A stretch of 64,000 nucleotides of DNA from Polluticaenibacter yanchengensis (GTDB taxonomy: Bacteria; Bacteroidota; Bacteroidia; Chitinophagales; Chitinophagaceae): positions 186,001-250,000 of the forward strand of contig JAQGEF010000002.1 of assembly GCA_027854065.1 (NCBI GenBank), read 5' to 3'. The translations under genes were made by a program, and so were the position numbers. This document shows positions 52,604 through 60,369 of the stretch, one piece after another. Position 1 is the stretch's first letter; every line of letters begins with the position of its first letter. The notes under the pieces were generated by a model. It was not told the origin of the DNA, did no database searches, and saw only the letters and a program-made list of their open reading frames with translations.

Positions 52604-52990
52604 TTATACCCAATCATTGGTATGTGAGCCATTACCCATGGCAATCTCTTTGGCCGAAACAGTGAAACTTACCACCATTGGGTTTACATTTGCAGAATCA
52701 TATTTCTCGTCGAATTTGATTAAATATCCTTCACTGAATTTTAGCTCTTTCATTGTGGCATCGGAATCGCGCTTAAAGAAAACGATACTGCCATCCTTGC
52801 GTTCGAAATTGTTGCACATCCATTCGAACAAATCTGTTTCCTGGGTACTTTCTACAGAAACATTGATGCGCCCGCCGCGCGTAATAGATGAAGGACGACC
52901 TGTGGCATCTACTTCCTGGTGCATTTGGTAAGAACAATCCAATACATTGTATTCCTTACCTGCTACTTTTAATTTGGCTTTGAAGCTCAT
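52604..52990 (-). CDS. tssD: T6SS tube protein TssD (Hcp), second copy
   Basis: A 128-residue Hcp-like protein with YNVLDCSYQMHQEVDATGRP and FEWMCNNFERKDGSIVFFKRD, matching Bacteroidota TssD. It lacks the Gly/Ser tail of the copy at 42207 and is the first gene of the minus arm, directly behind a well-formed promoter. An R1 element follows its stop by 21 nt, and then about 780 bp precede vgrG, so it may be transcribed alone at a high level, as is usual for secreted Hcp. Confidence 0.9.
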   Translation of the reverse strand: MSFKAKLKVAGKEYNVLDCSYQMHQEVDATGRPSSITRGGRINVSVESTQETDLFEWMCNNFERKDGSIVFFKRDSDATMKELKFSEGYLIKFDEKYDSANVNPMVVSFTVSAKEIAMGNGSHTNDWV

Positions 52991-53026
52991 AACGGTATCA
53001 ATTTAGAATGATGAAAAAGTTTTATA

Positions 53027-53057
53027 CAAAGCTATCCTGCTATAAAACCGATAACAA
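53027..53057 (-). promoter_or_regulatory. Promoter of the second tssD
   Basis: Minus strand: TTG (53055-53057), a 20-nt spacer, and TAGCTTTG (53027-53034), an exact match to the Bacteroidota -33/-7 pattern. The predicted start near 53020 gives a leader of about 30 nt. Confidence 0.65.
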
Positions 53058-53128
53058 TACGTGTTTTGGTGTATTTTTTTCGCAGTGGTTCTGGTATAAT
53101 TTCGTTTTGTAATTTGTAAAAAGCTATA

Positions 53129-53983
53129 ATGAGCCAATCCTCTTTTTATTATGTAAGGTCTGAAGCGTTGATTACTACGTTTATCCAACTTGGTTACTCG
53201 GTTGATAATATGGATATTGACTTTAATGGCGATTTCAGAAAGAAATTTACCGGTAGCCTGGAAAGTTTTGAGATAGATGAAAGTGAGATCAGGCTTCAGC
53301 TTAATGATAATAGTATTTATGATAATTTACCTGAAGGATTGTTTCACCAGAGTAAAGGGAATCAGCATAATCAATCGTATAAGAATTACATTGATGAACA
53401 TAACCGCTTTAAAAACGAGGCGAAAAATGCCCGTCGTTTTTTTAATCCTTTGGACCAGGCATTTTTGTTTGCGAAATCGGATGCGCTGCTTAGAAAGGAA
53501 ATGGTACTGCAGGATCTGATGGCCGATGAAACGGCTTTCCTGCTAAAGTTTTGGGGATTGGAACATTATAAAGACAATGTATATATTTCTGCTTTTGTAA
53601 AGCAACTATACAAAAGAGAAAATGTACAATCGCGAATTGATGAAATAGCTTTATTAACAGGTACTATTTTACAATGCAAGGTAAAGACTGAAACAGACTT
53701 TGTACAGTGGACTAAAGAAACAATAACAGAGGAAGATTGGCTACTGGGTTTTAACACATGCCTGGAAGCAGAAAACAGCGAAACGATTTTGCAATGGACT
53801 TTTATTATAGAAAATACAAATCCGGCGAATATAGAATCTTATTTTATGAAAAGAGATGTGTATGAAATATTACAACTAATAAACCGCTTTTTTGTACCGG
53901 TAGATGTAATAACCACATACGAATTTGAACTGCCGGAATTGAAACAACTGGATGAGGCGTATATAGGAATTTCCACACTTTAA
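53129..53983 (+). CDS. tssG: Probable T6SS baseplate subunit TssG
   Basis: A 284-residue soluble protein that opens the plus arm. The assignment to TssG rests on length, on the segment IYDNLPEGLFHQ followed by RRFFNPLDQAFLFAKSDALL (about residues 68-125), and on the otherwise missing TssG in a locus that has TssE, TssF and TssK. Sequence conservation in TssG is low. TssG with two TssF forms the wedge of the baseplate. The gene is divergent from the second tssD, with 138 bp between them. Confidence 0.65.
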   Translation: MSQSSFYYVRSEALITTFIQLGYSVDNMDIDFNGDFRKKFTGSLESFEIDESEIRLQLNDNSIYDNLPEGLFHQSKGNQHNQSYKNYIDEHNRFKNEAKNARRFFNPLDQAFLFAKSDALLRKEMVLQDLMADETAFLLKFWGLEHYKDNVYISAFVKQLYKRENVQSRIDEIALLTGTILQCKVKTETDFVQWTKETITEEDWLLGFNTCLEAENSETILQWTFIIENTNPANIESYFMKRDVYEILQLINRFFVPVDVITTYEFELPELKQLDEAYIGISTL

Positions 53984-53994
53984 CAGAAGCAGAT

Positions 53995-54855
53995 ATGACG
54001 TTGAAATTTTTTTTAGTTTTTATATCTTCATTTTTTGCTTCTTCGGTAATCATCATGGTATTGCTGAAGAAAATAAATGCCAATTTTAATAACCTGGGTG
54101 GAAAGACCTGGTGGACAAATATTTTGTATTCGATAGGTGGAGCGCTGGTGTCGTTTTTATCTACTTTGTTTACTTCAAACTATCTGAATACTTATATGAT
54201 ACTTTCTGCAGTGGCTACGTTACTGGGGATGTTACTGGTATTTATAACGCATAAAAGATTTTTTAAACAACATGCCCATAACCGAAGTCAGCAATCGGTA
54301 ACTGAAATTCTTTATACTGTTTCGGTGCTCAACTTTATTATTATTGGCCTGGTAGCCAGCCTGTATTATTTTACCAGCGACAAATTTTTGTTTTTTCCGA
54401 TGCTCTGCAGCATGCTGTTTTTCCTGGTGCCACTGTTATTATATCACGCTTATCTGAACCTTATTTATATACCGGCACCGGTTTACGAATATTGGGAGTA
54501 CCCGCTTTTAAATCCTATAACATTGGATGACGATGATGATCATTCTCCATTGCTGGTGGTGGGTTTTAAACTGAAAAAGAAAGAGTCGGAAAAGGAAAGT
54601 GTGTTTCGTACGAAAGCACCGCAGGATATGATACTGGGCGACTTGTTATATCATTTTATAAATGAGTACAATGAAGTGCAAAGTGAAACACCTATACAAT
54701 TCGTGGATGAAAATCATCAACCTGAAAAATGGTATTTCCGTACGGAAAGGAAAGGTTTAAGGGCCAGCAGAGTACTGAATCCTCACCAGACTATTAAACA
54801 AAATAAACTTAAAGAAGACGATATTATTATCTGCGACAGAATCTATACCAATTAA
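53995..54855 (+). CDS. tssN: T6SS-iii membrane protein TssN
   Basis: A 286-residue protein with five hydrophobic segments in the first 160 residues (for example IGGALVSFLSTLFTS and FFPMLCSMLFFLVPLLL), then a cytoplasmic C-terminal domain (about 175-286, GFKLKKKE ... HQTIKQNKLKEDDIIICDRI). Size, topology and position between tssG and tssK match TssN, a protein specific to the Bacteroidota T6SS and thought to replace part of TssJLM. It starts 11 bp after the tssG stop. Confidence 0.82.
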   Translation: MTLKFFLVFISSFFASSVIIMVLLKKINANFNNLGGKTWWTNILYSIGGALVSFLSTLFTSNYLNTYMILSAVATLLGMLLVFITHKRFFKQHAHNRSQQSVTEILYTVSVLNFIIIGLVASLYYFTSDKFLFFPMLCSMLFFLVPLLLYHAYLNLIYIPAPVYEYWEYPLLNPITLDDDDDHSPLLVVGFKLKKKESEKESVFRTKAPQDMILGDLLYHFINEYNEVQSETPIQFVDENHQPEKWYFRTERKGLRASRVLNPHQTIKQNKLKEDDIIICDRIYTN

Positions 54856-54865
54856 AAACGTCATT

Positions 54866-56017
54866 ATGAGTTGGATAAAAAAATACTATCCGGTACAGTG
54901 GGAAAACGGGATGAAATTAAATAAGGAGTTATTTCAGCACCAGTATAATGCCCATACCTACAACGATATTTTAAGTTTGAAAGCGCAGGTAAATGCACAA
55001 TGTTACGGATTGTTTGTATCCGGGGAGCAGTACGAGGTGTATGTATCCTACGATAATCAGCAAACACTTCATGTACGCATACCGAAGCTTGCTGCAGTTA
55101 CTCCCGGTGGCTGCCTGATAGATATTGACGCCGGCGCAGAACAGGCACTGGGTTTAGAAGTAACCCAATTGCAACTGCTTATACCTATTGGAAAGGAAGA
55201 TGGGGACTATTGGGTGGTATTGTTAGCGCAACCTTTTGAAACGACCGGAGCGGGATTCAATGGTTCTAATACAGTGTATGCTAAAGTGCAATATGAACTG
55301 GTGGTTGTTTCGCAAAACGAAATAAACAGCAGGCAGCTAATTCCCAATGGTTTTGTAATAGGCGAAATTACCTTGCGCGGAAACCAGGTAACCCTGAACG
55401 AAGATTTTTTACCGGTGGTAATGCGTGTGAATGCGCACCCGGATATATACCAATGGTACGCATCGTTATTGAAAGTTCTGGAAAATATTGATGGCCGCTG
55501 CATACAGATTATTCAGAAAATTGTGCAAAAAAACCAGCAGAACGATTTGAGTAAGCTGGTTTATAAATTATGTGAGTCGGTATCGGCAGTCATGAATATT
55601 CATCTGACCAAATGCAGTATCAGTAATGGTAATAATCATCCTTTGGAATTGATTGTGGCGCTGAGCAGCATTGCCCGCAGTATAAAAAACGCGGTAGATA
55701 TGAATGTTGGTGCGAGAAAAGAAGAACTCATGAATTACTTATCTGAATGGGTAAATATTACACCGGGTGTATTTGAAGATACCTTATCCAAAGTATCATC
55801 CATGCAATATCATACCATTGATAGTAATAGAAATATCAGTGCGGTAAATTATTTTATTACCACTATCAATCACTTGTTTGATACACTACAGAAGCTGGAT
55901 TTTATAGGTAAGAAAAAAGAGTCCGGGTTATTTATCAAAGAAGAAACAAACCACGAGTCCAACATGCAGTCCGCAACGGACCAATCAAAACCTAAAAGAA
56001 GATTTTTCGGTTATTAA
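54866..56017 (+). CDS. tssK: T6SS baseplate connector TssK
   Basis: A 383-residue protein with YYPVQWENGMKLNKELFQHQ at the start, the TssK signature, and a middle domain with PKLAAVTPGGCLIDID. TssK trimers join the TssEFG baseplate to the membrane complex. It lies 10 bp after tssN. The C-terminal tail (about 350-383) is polar and probably disordered. Slightly shorter than the proteobacterial protein (about 440). Confidence 0.88.
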   Translation: MSWIKKYYPVQWENGMKLNKELFQHQYNAHTYNDILSLKAQVNAQCYGLFVSGEQYEVYVSYDNQQTLHVRIPKLAAVTPGGCLIDIDAGAEQALGLEVTQLQLLIPIGKEDGDYWVVLLAQPFETTGAGFNGSNTVYAKVQYELVVVSQNEINSRQLIPNGFVIGEITLRGNQVTLNEDFLPVVMRVNAHPDIYQWYASLLKVLENIDGRCIQIIQKIVQKNQQNDLSKLVYKLCESVSAVMNIHLTKCSISNGNNHPLELIVALSSIARSIKNAVDMNVGARKEELMNYLSEWVNITPGVFEDTLSKVSSMQYHTIDSNRNISAVNYFITTINHLFDTLQKLDFIGKKKESGLFIKEETNHESNMQSATDQSKPKRRFFGY

Positions 56018-56035
56018 TCTATAAAATATTAAATA

Positions 56036-56554
56036 ATGAAAGCACAAAATACACCCGTAAGAACCGCTCAATTTAGCCGCTTTCTTGTCTTTTTTGTAAT
56101 AGTGATGCTGATTGTTATTGCGGGCGTTTTCTTTGGTACCCAAGTGCCTGCGAGGGAGAACATACAGCTGAAAGAACAAATGGCATTGCAGGAAGAAAAG
56201 ATCGTTTTTCAGGGTGAGTTTGTAAAACTGAATACTGAAGTGGCACAGTTGTTTGATTCGCTGAATGTACCTGGTGCCAATGCTGAACTGATTGATGGCA
56301 GAATGACTGCTAAAATACAGCAGATGGATGCATTGGTACTACAATATAAGGGCACAGATAAAGCAGACTATATGACAGTAGTAAAAGGGCTGACGGCACA
56401 TAGGGAAGATAAGAAACTGATAAAGCAGGGTACCGGTAAAGAAGCACAAATGGCAGACTATGAAAAGCGCATTGCACAGCTGGAAAAGAACAGGGATGAG
56501 TGGAAAGCACAGGCAGAAAAATTACAAATGCAAATTCAAATGATGGGGCGTTAA
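56036..56554 (+). CDS. tssO: T6SS-iii protein TssO
   Basis: A 172-residue bitopic protein: one membrane segment (about 16-37, FLVFFVIVMLIVIAGVFFG), a periplasmic or cytoplasmic region with QEEKIVFQGEFVKLN, and a C-terminal coiled coil (about 135-172). The size and topology match TssO, found only in Bacteroidota T6SS loci. It is between tssK and tssP with spacing of 18 and 10 bp. Confidence 0.8.
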   Translation: MKAQNTPVRTAQFSRFLVFFVIVMLIVIAGVFFGTQVPARENIQLKEQMALQEEKIVFQGEFVKLNTEVAQLFDSLNVPGANAELIDGRMTAKIQQMDALVLQYKGTDKADYMTVVKGLTAHREDKKLIKQGTGKEAQMADYEKRIAQLEKNRDEWKAQAEKLQMQIQMMGR

Positions 56555-56564
56555 ATCGTTTAAT

Positions 56565-57653
56565 ATGAAGTTAGCAAGTACTTATACTAAACAGTGGGCA
56601 GGATTCGATTATCGCTTTTGGATAACGCTGATCGTATTGATCATATTATCCATAGTCGGTTATGGGTACAAAAAAAAATACCTGTATAGTTGCCCTGTTC
56701 ACACAATATCTACCCGGGGAATTTACTCAAATAATTCTCTGGTGAAACAATCGTTTCTGATAAACGAGCCGGTTGTTTTCCGGGTACCCGATATTCCGCA
56801 CAGTTCTGTTGAATGGTTTATTGATGATGTGACAAAAGGCAAAGCTGATTCTTTGTTATTTACTTTTCCCCAGGCCGGAAAGTTTGCTGTAAAAATGAAA
56901 CTGGATGGCAAATGTGAGTACGTACGCATTATCAATATTCTGCCTTTTAAACACCAGTCATTAGACGTTAACACAGCTGGTGCTGGATCTTTGCCCGACC
57001 AGGTTATTGAAGGGAATGAAGTATTTGAAGCCGGAAGTATTAATTATTTTACAACGCCTGTAATAGCCAATAGCTATGAATGGCAAATATTGGAAGTGCC
57101 TGAATACGGCATTAAGACCGATCAGTTAATTGGTTATTCCATTATTACGGCCGGTACTTATACCATCCAGTTAAAGCTGAATAACGATAGTAAAAAAGTA
57201 TTTACCAAAACAGTAAGAGTAACTGCGCCTGTAGTGGTGGCAGATATCCCGGAAGAGATGGACGTGCCGAAACCTATTGATGTGCCTCCGGGACCGGTGG
57301 ATATTCCTGCTAACAATAAAGATAAAGGTAATGAGAATGATAAGGGTAGTGGCGGTGTAAAAGAACCTCCAAAAGTAAGAATCGTTTTACCGGATAATGA
57401 AATCCTTTCTATTCTGCAATTGATTCGCGATAAGAAAAAGACAGTAGCTGATTTCGGTGAATCACTATGTGATGGCGAGAAAACAAAAGTACTGGCAAAC
57501 GATGATGAAGTAATGACTTTAAGTGAGCTGGTAGATAAATTACAATCTAAAAAATGGGCATTGGGTAAGCGGCCTAAAGTGAATAGTGTGAAGACTGTGA
57601 GGGATAACAGCAATGGTAATTGTGTAAGTGTATTGTACGTAAACTATAAGTAA
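56565..57653 (+). CDS. tssP: T6SS-iii protein TssP with PKD-like domains
   Basis: A 362-residue bitopic protein: short N-terminus, one membrane segment (about 18-35), then two PKD/Ig-like beta domains (about 60-128 with SSVEWFIDD and FPQAGKFAVKMKL; about 155-222 with YEWQILEV and ITAGTYTIQLKL), a Pro/Asp/Lys-rich hinge (about 225-270), and a C-terminal helical domain. PKD-containing TssP is typical of subtype iii and is taken to be part of the envelope complex. It lies between tssO and tssE. Confidence 0.78.
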   Translation: MKLASTYTKQWAGFDYRFWITLIVLIILSIVGYGYKKKYLYSCPVHTISTRGIYSNNSLVKQSFLINEPVVFRVPDIPHSSVEWFIDDVTKGKADSLLFTFPQAGKFAVKMKLDGKCEYVRIINILPFKHQSLDVNTAGAGSLPDQVIEGNEVFEAGSINYFTTPVIANSYEWQILEVPEYGIKTDQLIGYSIITAGTYTIQLKLNNDSKKVFTKTVRVTAPVVVADIPEEMDVPKPIDVPPGPVDIPANNKDKGNENDKGSGGVKEPPKVRIVLPDNEILSILQLIRDKKKTVADFGESLCDGEKTKVLANDDEVMTLSELVDKLQSKKWALGKRPKVNSVKTVRDNSNGNCVSVLYVNYK

Positions 57654-57654
57654 T

Positions 57655-58080
57655 ATGGAATACCTGAAACTGCCTTTATTACTGGAACCGTTTTTTGAAC
57701 AGCAACCCATTGCTACCTGCAATATGGAAAGTTCTGTTATGCGTTTTCTGCATTTGCTGATAACAACGGCACAAGAGGAATTTCCGGTAGATGAGCAATT
57801 TGGGTTGTCGTTTTGGGATGAAGATTACAGCACGCATATTACAAGCGATTTACGCCGGGAACAATTGGTGCATCATTTACTGGGACAAATTGAGCGTTAC
57901 GAAAAACGCCTGGCGCAGGTGGAAGTAGACGTGAATATCAAAAACAACCAGGTATCACACCAGGGTGTTATGACAGAACGCAGACGGGTTGAAATAATTG
58001 TGAAAGCCAGGCTGACGCATAGTTTGGAACCGTTCAGTTTTTATACAGGATTTTTTATAGGGCCGTTTAATATGGATTGA
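57655..58080 (+). CDS. tssE: T6SS baseplate wedge protein TssE (gp25-like)
   Basis: A 141-residue GPW/gp25-family protein. FLHLLITTAQEEFPVDEQFGLSFWD and HHLLGQIERYEKRLAQVEVDV follow the gp25 pattern; the usual 'YG...' and 'EPR' motifs are diverged. TssE sits at the base of the sheath. It starts one base after the tssP stop. After it the operon is broken by 544 bp of repeats before tssF. Confidence 0.8.
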   Translation: MEYLKLPLLLEPFFEQQPIATCNMESSVMRFLHLLITTAQEEFPVDEQFGLSFWDEDYSTHITSDLRREQLVHHLLGQIERYEKRLAQVEVDVNIKNNQVSHQGVMTERRRVEIIVKARLTHSLEPFSFYTGFFIGPFNMD

Positions 58081-58169
58081 TAGTGAAAAGTAAGTTGTGA
58101 AAAGTGAAAAGTAAATAGTGAAAAGTGAATGGTAAATAGTTGTGATTTATAATTAGTTCTTTTTTATTT

Positions 58170-58282
58170 GGGGCTATCGACAGATGCTATTCTATTGAGC
58201 ATTTGTCCGGCGTACTTAGGGCTCGCTACGCTCGGTGCCAGGCACCAGCCACCAAAGTGGCTGCCCACGTATACCGCAGCCC
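58170..58282 (+). repeat. R1 dispersed palindromic element, copy 5
   Basis: GGGGCTATCGACAG, GAGCATTTGTCCGG, AGGGCTCGCTACGCTCGGTG, an inner hairpin (GGTGCCAGGCACC) and closing GCAGCCC. It starts 89 nt after the tssE stop in sense orientation. Between the stop and the element, 58081-58140 is simple sequence built from GTGAAAAGTRA-like units. Confidence 0.85.
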
Positions 58283-58308
58283 TTCGGCTGTAGAATAAAT
58301 ATTAAACA

Positions 58309-58345
58309 ATGAACCCACCCCAACCCCTCCCGGGAGGGGACAGGA
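58309..58345 (+). repeat. R4 C-rich palindromic repeat, copy d
   Basis: ATGAACCCACCCCAACCCC and TCCCGGGAGGGGACAGGAG, head-to-head with copy e at 58486 so that the two form a large inverted pair 140 bp apart in the tssE-tssF gap. Confidence 0.8.
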
Positions 58346-58485
58346 GTACGAGGGATAAATATGTTGAGTAGTTGTATGAAATACGCAATGTAGGGCCACA
58401 TTGCTACTTGCGTCTCTCAGTTCTTTTTAGATTATACAACAAGGATGTTAAAATAAAATTACTCAGGAAAAATACAACCACTTAG

Positions 58486-58523
58486 GTCACTCCCCTCCTT
58501 GGAGGGGCTGGGGTGGGTTTAGT
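58486..58523 (-). repeat. R4 C-rich palindromic repeat, copy e
   Basis: Minus strand: ACTAAACCCACCCCAGCCCC, TCCAAGGAGGGGAGTGAC. It differs from the other copies by ending in GAGTGAC instead of GACAGGC. Confidence 0.8.
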
Positions 58524-58564
58524 AACAAACATAAATAAAGGTTCAATAGTAGCAATTAAGTTGC

Positions 58565-58583
58565 AGGGAGTGACACAACGATG
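58565..58583 (-). repeat. R3 19-nt repeat, copy 3
   Basis: Minus strand CATCGTTGTGTCACTCCCT, identical to the copies at 12907 and 47664, 41 bp before the tssF start. Confidence 0.8.
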
Positions 58584-58624
58584 CTTTATAGCAGTATAAA
58601 TGTTGATTCAATAAATAAGAAATT

Positions 58625-60367
58625 ATGGAAACACTGGTTAATCCGAAATATACGAAAGAAGATATTATTCAAAGAATCGTTTTTACCATTGCTAAAAAAT
58701 GGCAGATTAACGAAAAGGAAGTCGCCTCCAGATTCGATCCTTTGATGATGCTATTGGTGGAAGTGATTGCCCAGGAACTGGATAATATTAATTCGCAATG
58801 GGAACTTTCGGTAGGCGAAATGACCGATACCATTATCCAAAAATTCTTTCCGAAATACCCGGTAAAAGAAAACTTACCACATACAACTATTTTACAGGCA
58901 AAACCATTGGAAGCTACTGCTATCTTACAGGAGTCATTTAATTTTCAGCTGAACCAGGCCGAACAAACCACAAATTTTACAGCAATTTGTTCTACTAAAA
59001 TATTCAATCTGAGCCTGCATAGTTTGTGGGTGAATAACCAGCCTTTTTCGGGATCTGCCGGTTTTCAGAATAAGCAACAACAGGTGGTTCGTCGTTTGGG
59101 TTTGCTGTGCGAAAAAGCCGGCGACCTGGATAATATTGACGGGTTACAAATTTATATTTCCACAGGGAATGTAGCTGAAAAGGAAATGTTGTTATATGCT
59201 ATTCAGCATGGGCAATGTTTTGTAAATGGGGAACCAACAGAATGTATTATTGGCTATGAAAAAAGCAATACCAAAGGCTCGGAGTATTGGGATTCATTGC
59301 AAAATATTGCTTCTGCTATTTATCAGTCTAAGTTCGTAACCATTAAGAAAAAGGACAGGATAAAGACTCTTGGTGAGCATGAAATTTTGTCTAATTTGAA
59401 CGATAAGGATAAGAAAAGTTTAGATGCCGGTAACCTTGTATATATTCAGTGGGATTTTCCGGTGCAACTGCAGGAGCGTTGGTTAAATCAATTATCCCTG
59501 CACCTGAATGCATTTGTTGCTATTAATAGAACACACCATAATGTACAGCATAAACTGGACCAGTTTGTGAATTTGATTCCTTTGACGATTGATGAACATT
59601 TGCTATTCGTAGATGCGGTAAAGGGTGATACGAATGATGCGTATAAGTTGTTGGAATATGCTACGGAAGAACAATTAACAGACGGGCATTTTGTATTAAA
59701 ATCATCTGCTTTTGGTAAAATGAATAGTCATTCATTACGGTATAGTATACAGGAGTTGAAACAACAGGTAAATAGCAGCAATGCATTTTATGCTAATGTG
59801 CCAAACGATTATATTGGCAGGCAGTTAAAGGAAATGCAAAGACTGGCTTACCGCCTGGAAGATAAAATGCAGTCTGCAAAGCCATTAAAACAACAACTGC
59901 AATTTTTGCTGGTAAAACCTTTCCGCTCAGATAAATTCTTAAGTGTGGACTACTGGACTTTCAATAACCACCAGATTGAAAAAGTAAGACTGGATACTGT
60001 TCTTGAAACGAAAGGGAGTCTGGTGGATAAATCAGGCGCTTTAATTATTGCCAAACCATATCCGCTAGCTGTAAAATACCGTGATAGCCTTAACCAGCCA
60101 TTGCAGCAAATAGTGAGCGAAAATGACATTAACACCCTGGCGGCAAATGTTTTTGGAGAACAATTGCTAAAAGTGGATATACAGCGTGCCTATCAATCCG
60201 GTAAAAATGTGCATGAGCCAAAACGACTGACAATCTCAATTAATATTTATACAAAAGCAGGTTACGATAAAGATTATGCAGACCTGGATACGAACAGGGT
60301 GCTTTATGAATTAAAGCGATATAGCATTATCTCTTATCCGCTTAGTGTTCACATTATTTACCAATAG
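58625..60367 (+). CDS. tssF: T6SS baseplate subunit TssF
   Basis: A 580-residue protein. The N-terminal part, with FDPLMMLLVEVIAQELDNIN and FFPKYPVKENLPHTTILQAKP, matches Bacteroidota TssF; the middle and C-terminal domains (LLVKPFRSDKFLSVDYW, YPLAVKY) complete the family length. TssF pairs with TssG in the wedge. It is preceded by a 544-bp repeat-rich gap, so it probably has its own promoter, and it is followed after 2 bp by the coiled-coil gene. Confidence 0.85.
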   Translation: METLVNPKYTKEDIIQRIVFTIAKKWQINEKEVASRFDPLMMLLVEVIAQELDNINSQWELSVGEMTDTIIQKFFPKYPVKENLPHTTILQAKPLEATAILQESFNFQLNQAEQTTNFTAICSTKIFNLSLHSLWVNNQPFSGSAGFQNKQQQVVRRLGLLCEKAGDLDNIDGLQIYISTGNVAEKEMLLYAIQHGQCFVNGEPTECIIGYEKSNTKGSEYWDSLQNIASAIYQSKFVTIKKKDRIKTLGEHEILSNLNDKDKKSLDAGNLVYIQWDFPVQLQERWLNQLSLHLNAFVAINRTHHNVQHKLDQFVNLIPLTIDEHLLFVDAVKGDTNDAYKLLEYATEEQLTDGHFVLKSSAFGKMNSHSLRYSIQELKQQVNSSNAFYANVPNDYIGRQLKEMQRLAYRLEDKMQSAKPLKQQLQFLLVKPFRSDKFLSVDYWTFNNHQIEKVRLDTVLETKGSLVDKSGALIIAKPYPLAVKYRDSLNQPLQQIVSENDINTLAANVFGEQLLKVDIQRAYQSGKNVHEPKRLTISINIYTKAGYDKDYADLDTNRVLYELKRYSIISYPLSVHIIYQ

Positions 60368-60369
60368 TT

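Noticed and set aside
58081..58140. CRISPR-like or minisatellite array
   Set aside because: The GTGAAAAGTRA-like units are short, irregular and without spacers of constant length; this is simple-sequence drift.
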